A DNA stretch of 64,000 bases. Origin: Vreelandella sp031769195. GTDB lineage: Bacteria > Pseudomonadota > Gammaproteobacteria > Pseudomonadales > Halomonadaceae. The stretch's first letter is position 1. Every line of letters starts with the position of its first letter. Positions 50,072-58,170 of this stretch are shown here, piece after piece. Both the position numbers and the translations under genes were made by a program. The notes below the pieces were generated by a model that was given only the letters and a program-made list of their open reading frames with translations, made no database searches and was not told the DNA's origin. Location: contig NZ_JAVHNP010000002.1 of NCBI RefSeq assembly GCF_031769195.1, forward strand, positions 124,001 through 188,000, given 5' to 3'.

Positions 50072-51253
50072 ATGCCATCAGTATCTGCACGTCAGGCGTC
50101 CGATCAAGCGCGCCGACTAACGCCCCTTGAGCGCTACCAAGAAGACCTCAAGCGAAGCGACTTTCAGTACGACCCGTCTCAGGAAGAGGCTGTCAAGCAT
50201 CTGCAGCGCCTCTACGACGACCTGGTGGCAGCGCCCACCACCGTGCCAAAAGCGGTGGTGGCTAGTAAAGGTATTAAGGCAAAAATGGCAGGGCTGTTGG
50301 GTAAAAAGAGTGACCCGGCTAAGCCGCCAGTACCACAAGTGCAGGGTCTCTATTTTTGGGGGGGTGTAGGGCGTGGAAAAACATATTTAGTAGACACTTT
50401 TTATGAGGCGTTGCCCTTTCCTGAAAAGATGCGCACGCATTTTCACCGTTTTATGCAGCGCGTGCATAACGAGCTGACGCACTATAAGGGTGAGAAGAAC
50501 CCGCTAACGCTGATTGCTGGCAAGTTTGCTGCCGAGGCGCGGGTTATTTGTTTTGATGAGTTCTTTGTTAAAGATATTACCGACGCCATGATTCTGGCTA
50601 ATTTGCTGGAAGCGCTCTTTGAGCGTGGGGTGGTGTTGGTGGCAACATCCAATATTGTTCCCAGCGACCTTTATAAAGATGGCTTGCAGCGCGCCCGCTT
50701 TATACCAGCGATCGAGTTGGTGAATCGCCACTGTGAAGTGGTGAATGTCGATTCGGGGGTTGACTATCGCCTTCGTGCGCTTGAGCGAGCGGAAATTTTC
50801 CATGCGCCTTTAGATGAAGCGGCTGAGCAGGAGTTGGCGCGCAGCTTTAGAGAAATTGCCGGGCAGCCAGGTGAGGAGGGTGCGCCGCTGGAGGTTAACC
50901 ACCGGGTACTGAAAACCCGACGTTTGCACGATGATGTCGTGTGGTTTGAGTTTGCCGAGCTGTGTGACGGCCCCCGTAGTCAAAATGACTACATCGAACT
51001 TGCCCGAGAGTTCCATACAGTGCTAGTGGCCAACGTGCCGCGTATGGATGGTAAAACAGATGATCAGGCGCGTCGCTTTATTAATATGGTGGATGAGTTC
51101 TATGACCGTGGCGTCAAGCTGCTAATGTCCGCTGAGGTGCCGGTTGAAGCGCTTTACAGCGACGGTAAGCTGACTTTTGAATTCCAGCGTACCCTGTCGC
51201 GGCTCCAGGAGATGCAGTCGCGCGAGTACTTGGCGCTGGCACATAAGCCTTAG
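50072..51253 (+). CDS. zapE: Cell division ATPase ZapE
   Basis: ZapE is an AFG1-like AAA+ ATPase reported to act on the Z-ring during constriction under stress in E. coli. From the ATG at 50072 the protein has 393 residues (E. coli 375). It has Walker A GGVGRGKT at 97-104, the conserved HFHRFMQRVHNEL, Walker B VICFDEFFVKDI and sensor-like LVATSNIVPSDLYKDGLQRARF. GGGAG precedes the start; an in-frame start at 50009 has no homology. Between yhcB and rplM it matches the usual gammaproteobacterial order. Confidence 0.95.
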   Translation: MPSVSARQASDQARRLTPLERYQEDLKRSDFQYDPSQEEAVKHLQRLYDDLVAAPTTVPKAVVASKGIKAKMAGLLGKKSDPAKPPVPQVQGLYFWGGVGRGKTYLVDTFYEALPFPEKMRTHFHRFMQRVHNELTHYKGEKNPLTLIAGKFAAEARVICFDEFFVKDITDAMILANLLEALFERGVVLVATSNIVPSDLYKDGLQRARFIPAIELVNRHCEVVNVDSGVDYRLRALERAEIFHAPLDEAAEQELARSFREIAGQPGEEGAPLEVNHRVLKTRRLHDDVVWFEFAELCDGPRSQNDYIELAREFHTVLVANVPRMDGKTDDQARRFINMVDEFYDRGVKLLMSAEVPVEALYSDGKLTFEFQRTLSRLQEMQSREYLALAHKP

Positions 51254-51337
51254 TCATTGCATCCTGCTGTTATGCTCTGCTTTGAAGGTTGGCGGTCGTG
51301 TTCGGGTAGGCGGTAGGTAAAAAAGTGGTCGGGGCAC

Positions 51338-51366
51338 TTAACTTGTGAAGATGCTTACTGTAGAAT
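51338..51366 (+). promoter_or_regulatory. Sigma-70-type promoter of rplM-rpsI
   Basis: TTAACT (51338-51343) and TAGAAT (51361-51366) are separated by 17 bases. Transcription would start near 51373, giving a leader of about 105 bases before the rplM ATG. No better pair was seen in the 225-base gap. Confidence 0.6.
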
Positions 51367-51381
51367 GCCGCCTCGCTGCAT

Positions 51382-51403
51382 GTTGCTGGCTAAGGCCTGC
51401 AAC
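51382..51403 (+). other. Leader hairpin of rplM-rpsI
   Basis: GTTGC-T-GGC, loop TAAG, GCC-T-GCAAC form an 8-bp stem with one T-T mismatch, followed by A8. A second short stem (CGCCGC, CTA, GCGGTG) lies further on near 51428-51442. They fit a structured leader of the kind used for autogenous control of ribosomal protein operons, but this is inference from folding by eye. Confidence 0.5.
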
Positions 51404-51478
51404 CAAAAAAAATAGGGATGGTGCTACGCCGCCTAGCGGTGTGAGTCGCCCAACACACTTAATCTGGTGATTTCATCC

Positions 51479-51907
51479 ATGAAGACGTTCAGTGCTAAGC
51501 CGCAGTCCGTCCAGCGCGACTGGTACATTGTCGACGCTACGGACAAAACGCTCGGTCGTCTGGCAACCGAGATTGCTCGCCGCCTGCGTGGCAAGCATAA
51601 GCCCGAATTTACCCCTCACGTTGATACCGGCGACTACATCGTTGTGATCAATGCAGAGAAAGTCCAAGTAACCGGTAACAAGGCAAAGGCTAAAACCTAC
51701 TACCGCCACACAGGTTACCCGGGCGGTCTGCGCTCCATGACATTCGACAAAATGCTCGACCACGCTCCCGAGCGTATCATCGAGTCTGCCGTTAAAGGCA
51801 TGCTGCCGAAAGGTCCGCTGGGTCGCGCCATGTACTCCAAGTTAAAAGTGTACGCCGGTGCCGAGCATCCGCATGCTGCCCAGCAGCCGCTTGAACTGAA
51901 CATCTGA
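51479..51907 (+). CDS. rplM: 50S ribosomal protein L13
   Basis: L13 is an early assembly protein of the large subunit. The 142-residue length is identical to E. coli. It begins MKTFSAKPQSVQRDWYIVDA and has DKTLGRLATEIARRLRGKHK and the C-terminal KVYAGAEHPHAAQQP. GTG at 51467 is in frame, but the ATG at 51479 matches the family start. Only a weak ribosome binding site (GGTGA) is visible, consistent with a structured, regulated leader. rpsI follows 13 bases later. Confidence 0.98.
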   Translation: MKTFSAKPQSVQRDWYIVDATDKTLGRLATEIARRLRGKHKPEFTPHVDTGDYIVVINAEKVQVTGNKAKAKTYYRHTGYPGGLRSMTFDKMLDHAPERIIESAVKGMLPKGPLGRAMYSKLKVYAGAEHPHAAQQPLELNI

Positions 51908-51920
51908 GGAAATCTTCGCC

Positions 51921-52310
51921 ATGACACAGCAGTATTACGGTACCGGGCGCCGCAAGACTTCCACCGCTCGTGTGTTCCTGAAGCCGGGTTCCGGCAAAAT
52001 TACCGTCAACAACCGCGAGCTTGACCAGTACTTCGGTCGTGTTACAGGTCGCATGGTTGTTCGTCAGCCGTTAGAACTGACTGAGACTCTGAACCAGTTC
52101 GACGTCTACGTCACCGTTGAAGGCGGCGGCGGCTCTTCACAAGCTGGCGCTATTCGTCACGGCATCACTCGTGCCCTGATGAACTACAACGAAGACCTGC
52201 GTCCTACGCTGCGTGCCGCTGGTTATGTAACTCGCGATGCTCGCCAAGTTGAGCGTAAGAAAGTCGGTCTGCGTAAAGCACGTCGTCGTCCGCAGTTCTC
52301 TAAGCGTTAA
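51921..52310 (+). CDS. rpsI: 30S ribosomal protein S9
   Basis: S9 lies in the head of the small subunit; its basic C-terminal tail contacts the P-site tRNA. The 129-residue protein has YYGTGRRKTSTARVFLKPG, GGGGSSQAGAIRHGITRAL and the tail RKKVGLRKARRRPQFSKR, ending in the invariant SKR. GAGGAAAT precedes the ATG. It ends in a strong terminator, so rplM-rpsI is a closed two-gene operon. Confidence 0.98.
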   Translation: MTQQYYGTGRRKTSTARVFLKPGSGKITVNNRELDQYFGRVTGRMVVRQPLELTETLNQFDVYVTVEGGGGSSQAGAIRHGITRALMNYNEDLRPTLRAAGYVTRDARQVERKKVGLRKARRRPQFSKR

Positions 52311-52325
52311 TTTACGCTATGCGGC

Positions 52326-52359
52326 AAAAACGCCCAGGTCAAAGACCTGGGCGTTTTTT
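52326..52359 (+). terminator. Terminator of rplM-rpsI
   Basis: AAAAACGCCCAGGTC, loop AAA, GACCTGGGCGTTTTTT. A 10-bp GC-rich stem extended by A-T pairs with a T6 tail, 15 bases after rpsI. Confidence 0.93.
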
Positions 52360-52517
52360 ATTGGAATATCAAAAAATTATAACGCTCGTACCACCATGGT
52401 CCGGGGCGGTTGTTCTTGTGCAGAACGCTTTGTTTTTTTAACATAGACTGTATTTGATATTCGTCGTCGCAAGACGCCTTTGCGACGGAACGGGTAAGCT
52501 GATGGGAGAAACCAGAA

Positions 52518-53117
52518 ATGGCAGATAACGGCGTAAACAAAGGCCGGCGCCGTTTCCTCGTAGGCGCCACCTCCGTTGTGGGGGCGGTGGGCGCTGTCGG
52601 GGTTGCGGTCCCCTTTGTGGCATCTTGGCAGCCTAGTGCCAAGGCAAGGGCGGCAGGCGCGCCGGTTCAAGCAGATATCTCTAAGCTTGAGCCGGGCCAG
52701 CGTATGACCGTCGAGTGGCGTGGTCGCCCGATTTGGATTATCAATCGTACGCCTGAGATGATCGAGCGTACGGAGGCGTTAGGCGCTGATAGCCTGGCGG
52801 ATCCAGAATCAGAAGTGCCACAGCAGCCTGCATATATCCAGGGTGGACTGCGCTCCATCAAACCTGAGATTGGCGTGTTGATTGGTATTTGCACGCATTT
52901 AGGCTGTTCTCCTCTGTTTCGGCCTGAGCCGGATGCGGAAGGGGTGGGGGTTGATAACTGGCCGGGCGGTTTCTTCTGCCCATGCCACGGCTCTCGCTTT
53001 GACTTAGCCGGTCGCGTCTTTAGCAACGTTCCCGCGCCGACTAACCTTGAAGTGCCGCCCTATCGCTTTGAAAGCGATGACATCATCGTGGTCGGCGAAG
53101 ATGAGGAGAGTGCCTAA
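52518..53117 (+). CDS. petA: Ubiquinol-cytochrome c reductase iron-sulfur (Rieske) subunit
   Basis: The Rieske protein takes one electron from ubiquinol in the bc1 complex and passes it to cytochrome c1 in the periplasm. The 199-residue protein has a twin-arginine N-terminus (GRRRFLVGAT) that is also its membrane anchor. The cluster boxes are CTHLGC (Cys125, His127, Cys130) and CPCHGS (Cys154, Cys156, His157). GGGAGA precedes the ATG. It is the first gene of petABC and overlaps petB by one base (TAATG). A possible promoter (TTGTGC, 17 bases, TAACAT near 52416-52444) is weak. Confidence 0.97.
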   Translation: MADNGVNKGRRRFLVGATSVVGAVGAVGVAVPFVASWQPSAKARAAGAPVQADISKLEPGQRMTVEWRGRPIWIINRTPEMIERTEALGADSLADPESEVPQQPAYIQGGLRSIKPEIGVLIGICTHLGCSPLFRPEPDAEGVGVDNWPGGFFCPCHGSRFDLAGRVFSNVPAPTNLEVPPYRFESDDIIVVGEDEESA

Positions 53118-54376
53118 TGGCTAATCCAAATAAGGCAAAGGCCGAAAGCGGCATCATGCGTTGGGTGGATGATCGTTTCCCCGCCACGCAAATGATGCAA
53201 GACCACTTAACAAAGTACTACGCACCGAAGAACTTCAACTTCTTCTACATTTTTGGTGTGCTGGCGCTGCTGGTGCTGGTAAACCAAATATTGACCGGTG
53301 TGTGGTTGACCATGAGCTTTAACCCATCGGCCGAGGGGGCGTTTGCCTCGGTTGAGTACATCATGCGTGATGTGGAGTGGGGCTGGCTAATTCGCTATAT
53401 GCATACCACGGGGGCGTCTGCCTTTTTCGTGGTGATTTATATGCACATGTTCCGCGGCTTAATGTATGGCTCTTATAAAGCCCCTCGTGAGCTGGTGTGG
53501 ATCTTTGGTATGACGATCTATCTGGCGCTGATGGCAGAAGCCTTTATGGGCTATTTGCTGCCTTGGGGCCAAATGTCGTACTGGGGTGCTCAGGTTATCA
53601 TCTCCCTCTTCTCAGCGATTCCTGGTATTGGCCCAGATCTCGCTCAGTGGGTGCGCGGCGACTTCCTGATCTCTGGCATCACGCTTAACCGTTTCTTTGC
53701 GCTGCACGTTGTTGCACTGCCCATCGTCATTTTGGCGCTTGTGGTGCTGCACATTATCGCGCTGCATGAAGTGGGTTCGAACAACCCTGATGGTATCGAC
53801 ATCAAGCAGAAAAAAGACGAGACCGGTAAGCCGCTAGACGGTATCGCTTTCCACCCTTACTACACCGTGAAAGACCTGGTGGGTATTGCGATCTTCTTGT
53901 TTGTCTTCTGTGTAGTGGTGTTCTACTTCCCGGAAGGGGGTGGTTATTTCATCGAGAAGCCGAACTTTGAGCCGGCTAACCCGCTGAAAACGCCTGACCA
54001 TATTGCACCCGTTTGGTACTTTACGCCGTTCTACGCCATTCTGCGTGCGATCACTTTCTCGCTGTTCGGTCTTGATGCTAAGTTCTTGGGTGTCGTCTGC
54101 ATGGGCGCGGCGATTGCCGTGCTGTTTGTGCTGCCTTGGCTTGACCGCAGCCCCGTGCGCTCTATGCGCTACAAGGGCTGGATGTCCAAAGTGATGTTGC
54201 TGCTGTTCTGCATTAGCTTTGTGATTCTGGGTGTTCTAGGTGTGTTGCCGTCCACCACAGGCCGCACGATCTTAGCGCAGGTGTGTACAGCCATTTACTT
54301 CGCCTTCTTCTTGCTGATGCCGCTTTACACCAAGCTGGAGAAGACCAAACCCGTTCCGGAAAGGGTGACTGGCTAA
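53117..54376 (+). CDS. petB: Ubiquinol-cytochrome c reductase cytochrome b subunit
   Basis: Cytochrome b carries two haems and both quinone sites of the bc1 complex. The 419-residue protein has eight or more membrane helices. The haem-ligand histidines lie in RYMHTTGASAFFVVIYMHM and in FFALHVVALPIVILALVVLH. The quinol-oxidation motif is PVWY (in APVWYFTPFYAILR) rather than the PEWY of mitochondria, as is common in gammaproteobacteria. Overlaps with petA and petC are one base each, so translation of all three is coupled. Confidence 0.98.
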   Translation: MANPNKAKAESGIMRWVDDRFPATQMMQDHLTKYYAPKNFNFFYIFGVLALLVLVNQILTGVWLTMSFNPSAEGAFASVEYIMRDVEWGWLIRYMHTTGASAFFVVIYMHMFRGLMYGSYKAPRELVWIFGMTIYLALMAEAFMGYLLPWGQMSYWGAQVIISLFSAIPGIGPDLAQWVRGDFLISGITLNRFFALHVVALPIVILALVVLHIIALHEVGSNNPDGIDIKQKKDETGKPLDGIAFHPYYTVKDLVGIAIFLFVFCVVVFYFPEGGGYFIEKPNFEPANPLKTPDHIAPVWYFTPFYAILRAITFSLFGLDAKFLGVVCMGAAIAVLFVLPWLDRSPVRSMRYKGWMSKVMLLLFCISFVILGVLGVLPSTTGRTILAQVCTAIYFAFFLLMPLYTKLEKTKPVPERVTG

Positions 54377-55143
54377 TGAAAAAGCAACTATTAGCACTGC
54401 TCTTCGCAATAGTGCCGGTAACCGCGATGGCGGCTGGTGGCGCTAGTGTGCCTCACAGTATGGACCCAGACCTGCATGATCAGGCGTCACTGCAAAATGG
54501 CATGAAGCTCTATGTCAATTACTGCATGGGCTGTCACTCGCTTGAGCATCAGCGTTTTGCGCGTGCTGCGGATGACTTGGGTATCCCTCAGGATCTGGTA
54601 GAAGAGAACTTAATCTTTTCATCAGACTTGGCGTTCAATGACCAGATGCACATCGCGATGGATCGTGGCGATGCAGAGTCTTGGTTTGGCGCCCCGCCCC
54701 CCGACTTGACGTTGGAAGCGCGCCTGCGTGGCACTGATTGGATCTACTCCTACCTGTTAGGCTTTTATAAAGATCCCAGTCGTCCTACCGGTGTGAATAA
54801 TACCGTCTTTGATTTGGTCGCTATGCCTAACGTTTTAGAGCCGCTCCAAGGGGTTCAAGAGCTCGTTTGTGCAGAGACTGATCAGCCAGTGGCGGGCCAT
54901 GAGCCTGATCCGCTCTCCGGCAAATACCAGTCGTGTGATGTGCTGCAAGTCACTCAGCCTGGTGCGATGGAGCCTGCGGAGTTTGAGGAAGCGGTCTACG
55001 ATCTGACCAACTTCCTGGCCTATGTGGGTGAGCCTTCCAAGCTCCAGGCACAAGCTCTGGCGCCTAAGGTACTTATCTTTATCTTTATTTTTGGTGTGAT
55101 TGCTTACCTGCTCAAGCGTGAGTACTGGCGAGACGTCCACTAA
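54376..55143 (+). CDS. petC: Ubiquinol-cytochrome c reductase cytochrome c1 subunit
   Basis: Cytochrome c1 accepts electrons from the Rieske protein and donates them to soluble or membrane cytochrome c. The 255-residue protein has a signal peptide (cleavage after VTAMA) and the c-type haem site CMGCH (residues 50-54). A Pro-rich APPPDLTLEARLRG loop and a C-terminal membrane helix (LIFIFIFGVIAYLL) ending in REYWRDVH follow. The start at 54376 overlaps the petB stop; an ATG at 54283 lies inside petB. A terminator follows at 55169. Confidence 0.97.
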   Translation: MKKQLLALLFAIVPVTAMAAGGASVPHSMDPDLHDQASLQNGMKLYVNYCMGCHSLEHQRFARAADDLGIPQDLVEENLIFSSDLAFNDQMHIAMDRGDAESWFGAPPPDLTLEARLRGTDWIYSYLLGFYKDPSRPTGVNNTVFDLVAMPNVLEPLQGVQELVCAETDQPVAGHEPDPLSGKYQSCDVLQVTQPGAMEPAEFEEAVYDLTNFLAYVGEPSKLQAQALAPKVLIFIFIFGVIAYLLKREYWRDVH

Positions 55144-55168
55144 TTCGTAAAGTGAGATAGGCAGTACG

Positions 55169-55196
55169 GGCGCACGGTGAAAGCCGTGCGCCTTTT
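55169..55196 (+). terminator. Terminator of petABC
   Basis: GGCGCACGG, loop TGAAAG, CCGTGCGCC, then TTTT. A 9-bp GC-rich stem 25 bases after petC. Confidence 0.82.
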
Positions 55197-55293
55197 GCTT
55201 GTCTGTAGTGTCGTTATGTATCGCTGCCTACCTTCCCATAAGAGGGTGCTGGCATGTTATTATCGAAAATTGTTCTGATGCGAGGATGCTTTC

Positions 55294-55920
55294 ATGGGTG
55301 TTGTGGCCAAGCGGTCGTCAATGATCTTTTACTCGGGTAGTGATGATCATTTCAGTCATCGAGTGCGCATTGTTCTGGCTGAAAAAGGAGTAGCGGTCGA
55401 CATCGTCGATGTTGCTGAAGAGCAGCCGCCTGAAGAGTTAGCAGACCTCAACCCGTACAACAGCGTTCCGACGCTGCTGGATCGTGACTTGGTGCTTTAT
55501 GAGTCTAAGGTGATGATGGAATATCTGGATGAGCGCTTCCCTCATCCGCCTTTGCTGCCGGTCTACCCTGTGGCGCGTGCCCAAAGCCGTCTGTGGATGC
55601 ATCGCATTGAGCGTGAGTGGTGCCCGATGCTAGAGCAGATTCGCACTGGTGGTAAGAAAGAGGCCGACAAGGCGCGTAAAGAGCTGCGTGAAAGCCTTAT
55701 CGGTATTTCGCCTATCTTTGAAGATATGCCTTATTTCATGAGTGAAGAGTTTACGCTGGTGGACTGCTGCTTAGCGCCGATCCTGTGGCGTTTGCCTGAG
55801 CTCAATATTGAATTGCCTGAAAAACAGGTGAAGCCGCTGTTGGCCTATATGTCGCGGGTATTTGAGCGTGAGGCGTTCAAAGCATCTCTGAACGAGCGTG
55901 AAAAAGAGATGCGCGCTTGA
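55294..55920 (+). CDS. sspA: Stringent starvation protein A
   Basis: SspA has a glutathione-transferase fold and binds RNA polymerase, where it affects stationary-phase and acid-tolerance genes. The 208-residue length is close to E. coli (212). It has the thioredoxin-like N-domain (SHRVRIVLAEKGVAVDIVDV, LNPYNSVPTLLDRDLVLYES) and the helical C-domain (RLWMHRIEREWCPML). GAGGA precedes the ATG. The first eight residues (MGVVAKRS) are variable in the family. sspB follows after 61 bases. Confidence 0.96.
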   Translation: MGVVAKRSSMIFYSGSDDHFSHRVRIVLAEKGVAVDIVDVAEEQPPEELADLNPYNSVPTLLDRDLVLYESKVMMEYLDERFPHPPLLPVYPVARAQSRLWMHRIEREWCPMLEQIRTGGKKEADKARKELRESLIGISPIFEDMPYFMSEEFTLVDCCLAPILWRLPELNIELPEKQVKPLLAYMSRVFEREAFKASLNEREKEMRA

Positions 55921-55981
55921 ATTCATTCGGCCTCTTCGCCCAGTGGGCAAGAGGCCTTACTTGTTAGGAGGAGGGAGTCTT

Positions 55982-56488
55982 ATGAAGTCGAGCCGTCCCT
56001 ATCTCGCCCGAGCCCTCTACGAGTGGCTGTTAGACAATGAGTTAACGCCCTATTTGGTAGTGGATGCTACTCAACCTGGGGTAGAAGTGCCGCGACAGTT
56101 TGTCCAAAACGGACAGATCGTTCTGAACGTTGCGCCAACCGCTGTGCGCGATCTGTTTATGGAAAATCAGGCCATCGGTTTTAATGCTCGTTTTGGTGGC
56201 CAGCCGATGCAGGTCATGATCCCTACACCTGCGCTGATAGCGATTTATGCGCGAGAAAATGGTGCGGGTATGGTGTTCGGTCATGAGCCTGAGCTAGATG
56301 CCGCCAGCTTTGATGAACAAGACGATGAGCTGGGTGAAGGTGTCGGATCAGAGCAGAGTGAGGCCTCTAAGCCTGAGCTGACACTGACTGAGCCCACTTC
56401 TGACAATGGTGCAGATAAGACAGCCTCTGAGAAAGAATCAGGCGCTGTTAAGTCCAAGAAAAAGCCAACGCTGCGGGTGGTTAAATAA
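55982..56488 (+). CDS. sspB: ClpXP adaptor SspB
   Basis: SspB delivers ssrA-tagged and other substrates to ClpXP. The 168-residue protein has a folded substrate-binding domain (SRPYLARALYEWLLDNELTP, HVVVDATQPGV-like, FGGQPMQVMIPTPALIAIYA). An acidic, Ser/Glu-rich flexible linker and a C-terminal KPTLRVVK, the ClpX-binding (XB) tail, follow. The ATG at 55982 is preceded by GGAGGAGGGAG; an in-frame ATG at 55898 lies inside sspA. It ends in a terminator shared with dolP. Confidence 0.96.
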   Translation: MKSSRPYLARALYEWLLDNELTPYLVVDATQPGVEVPRQFVQNGQIVLNVAPTAVRDLFMENQAIGFNARFGGQPMQVMIPTPALIAIYARENGAGMVFGHEPELDAASFDEQDDELGEGVGSEQSEASKPELTLTEPTSDNGADKTASEKESGAVKSKKKPTLRVVK

Positions 56489-56514
56489 GTGGCTCTGCAT
56501 TAAATGATAAGCAT

Positions 56515-56553
56515 AAAAAAGCCTCGCCGATTCACTGGCGAGGCTTTTTTTTT
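56515..56553. terminator. Bidirectional terminator between sspB and dolP
   Basis: AAAAAAGCCTCGCC, loop GATTCACT, GGCGAGGC followed by nine T. The A-run on the left and T-run on the right let it work on both strands for the convergent genes. Confidence 0.93.
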
Positions 56554-56565
56554 GGCGCTAAGGCG

Positions 56566-57138
56566 TTAATCGAGGTAATCAAACACCTTAACAATGCGCT
56601 GTACACCTCCTACTGAAGAGGCGGCATTGACGATGCGGTCAGCTTCCTCGCGGGTCACCATGCCCATTAAATAGACGCTGGCGTTTTCCGTGGTTACCTT
56701 CAGTTTTGACGAGTCGATGCGGTCATTAGTGGCTAAATGGCTGATGACATTGGTGGTGAGCCAAGTGTCGGTGAGCCGCTGAGTGGCGGGTAAGTTGGCG
56801 GCCACTGTAAGCTCGTTATGAACTTTGTTGACGCCACGAAGGTTAGAGGCAACGTTGCCAGCCATGCTTTTTAGCTCATCACTGGGGACTTGTCCTACCA
56901 GTAGTAACGAGCCGTTGTAGCTATGCGCGCGAATGCGAGCATCTCCCAGGCGGGCGTCGGCACGCGCTAGGGCGCGCTCAACTTCACGTTCAACGGTGGC
57001 ATCGACAGCTTCTACGTCATTACTGCGCTGGCCATAGTTAGAGGGGTTGGACGCGCTGTTATTAGCGCAGCCGCTGAGCGCAATCACGCTGCAAAGGGTG
57101 GCGGCTAATAGAGTTTTCGATGAAAAGCGCAGGGCCAT
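56566..57138 (-). CDS. dolP: BON-domain outer-membrane lipoprotein (DolP-like)
   Basis: DolP (YraP) is a division-site outer-membrane lipoprotein that supports membrane integrity and BAM function. The 190-residue protein has lipobox ALSGC with the lipidated cysteine at residue 24, followed by Ala-Asn (outer-membrane sorting). Two BON domains follow (first about 60-115, second about 130-190, ending with GGVQRIVKVFDYL). AAGGAG precedes the start at 57138. It is the last gene of lpoA-yraN-diaA-dolP, as in E. coli. Confidence 0.93.
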   Translation of the reverse strand: MALRFSSKTLLAATLCSVIALSGCANNSASNPSNYGQRSNDVEAVDATVEREVERALARADARLGDARIRAHSYNGSLLLVGQVPSDELKSMAGNVASNLRGVNKVHNELTVAANLPATQRLTDTWLTTNVISHLATNDRIDSSKLKVTTENASVYLMGMVTREEADRIVNAASSVGGVQRIVKVFDYLD

Positions 57139-57182
57139 AAGGATGACTCCTTGATCAGTCATTATTCGCAAGACGCGCGCTG

Positions 57183-57776
57183 TTAGTCAGCGCCACCAAA
57201 CAGTTGTTCGTCAATTAAATCACAAAGACAGTGTATTACGAGTAAATGCACTTCTTGTATACGTGCCGTAGACGTAGCTGGAACGCGAATTTCGCAGTCG
57301 TCTTGACCCAGCAAAGAGGCCATATTACCGCCGTCGCGCCCAGTGAGGGCGACCACCGTCATGTCGCGGTCATGTGCTGCTTGAATCGCTTGGACGACAT
57401 TAGCAGAATTGCCGCTGGTGGAGATTGCTAGCAGTACATCGCCGGGTTGCCCCAGTGCGCGAATTTGCTTTGAAAACACCTCGTTGTAGCTGTAGTCATT
57501 AGCAATAGAGGTGAGCGTTGAGGTGTCGGTAGTCAGTGCTAGTGCGGGCAGGCTAGGGCGCTCACGCTCAAAACGATTTAGTAACTCAGAAGAGAAGTGC
57601 TGGCTGTCGCCGGCGCTGCCGCCGTTACCGCAGGCAAGAATCTTGCCCTCATTGACTAAGCACTGCACCATCATTTGGCTAGCCACTTCAATAAAAGGAG
57701 GCAGCACTTCGCTGGCATAGGTTTTCGTATCAATGCTGGCGTTAAAGTGGCTGAGTATACGGGATTGAAAGTCCAT
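57183..57776 (-). CDS. diaA: SIS-domain protein DiaA (GmhA-like)
   Basis: The 197-residue protein belongs to the phosphoheptose isomerase/DiaA group: GKILACGNGGSAGDSQHFSSELL, AISTSGNSANVVQAI and VPATSTARIQEVHLLVIH. DiaA stimulates DnaA assembly at the replication origin, whereas GmhA makes the heptose of LPS; the two are close relatives. The yraN-diaA-dolP context favours DiaA, but a GmhA role cannot be excluded from sequence alone. AGGAAG precedes the ATG. Confidence 0.85.
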   Translation of the reverse strand: MDFQSRILSHFNASIDTKTYASEVLPPFIEVASQMMVQCLVNEGKILACGNGGSAGDSQHFSSELLNRFERERPSLPALALTTDTSTLTSIANDYSYNEVFSKQIRALGQPGDVLLAISTSGNSANVVQAIQAAHDRDMTVVALTGRDGGNMASLLGQDDCEIRVPATSTARIQEVHLLVIHCLCDLIDEQLFGGAD

Positions 57777-57798
57777 TAGGGCTTCCTAGTTAAGAGTA

Positions 57799-58170
57799 TT
57801 AATAAGCGTCAAAAGCCGCTTTCTCCCAATGAAACTCGAGAGTGGGCGGCGTGCCTGTAATGGCTAGAATATCAAAGCGGCAGGGGCATGAAAGGTTGTG
57901 TCGAGCAATATAAAGCGTCGCCGCACGAATTAAGCGACGGCGCTTTTGTGCATTGACCATTTCTAACGGATGCCCATGGCGCGTGGTGGCGCGGTGTTTG
58001 ACCTCAACAAAAACCAAAATATCCTGTTCATACATCACCAAATCCAGCTCGCCACCTTTAACGTGATGATTGCTCGCAACGAGCTGGAGACCACGCTGCT
58101 GCAGCCATTGGGCGGCTAAGCGCTCAATGGCTGCGCCGCGATGGCGGGCAGTTTGCGGGCTATTGCTCAT
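57799..58170 (-). CDS. yraN: YraN (UPF0102) endonuclease-fold protein
   Basis: A 123-residue protein of the UPF0102 family with a predicted Holliday-junction-resolvase/restriction-endonuclease fold; function unproven. It has the motif GGELDLVM followed by LVFVEVKHR, that is, the D...E-x-K metal-site pattern of that fold, and RGAAIERLAAQWLQQRGLQL at the N-terminus. The start overlaps the end of lpoA by 11 bases. Confidence 0.92.
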   Translation of the reverse strand: MSNSPQTARHRGAAIERLAAQWLQQRGLQLVASNHHVKGGELDLVMYEQDILVFVEVKHRATTRHGHPLEMVNAQKRRRLIRAATLYIARHNLSCPCRFDILAITGTPPTLEFHWEKAAFDAY

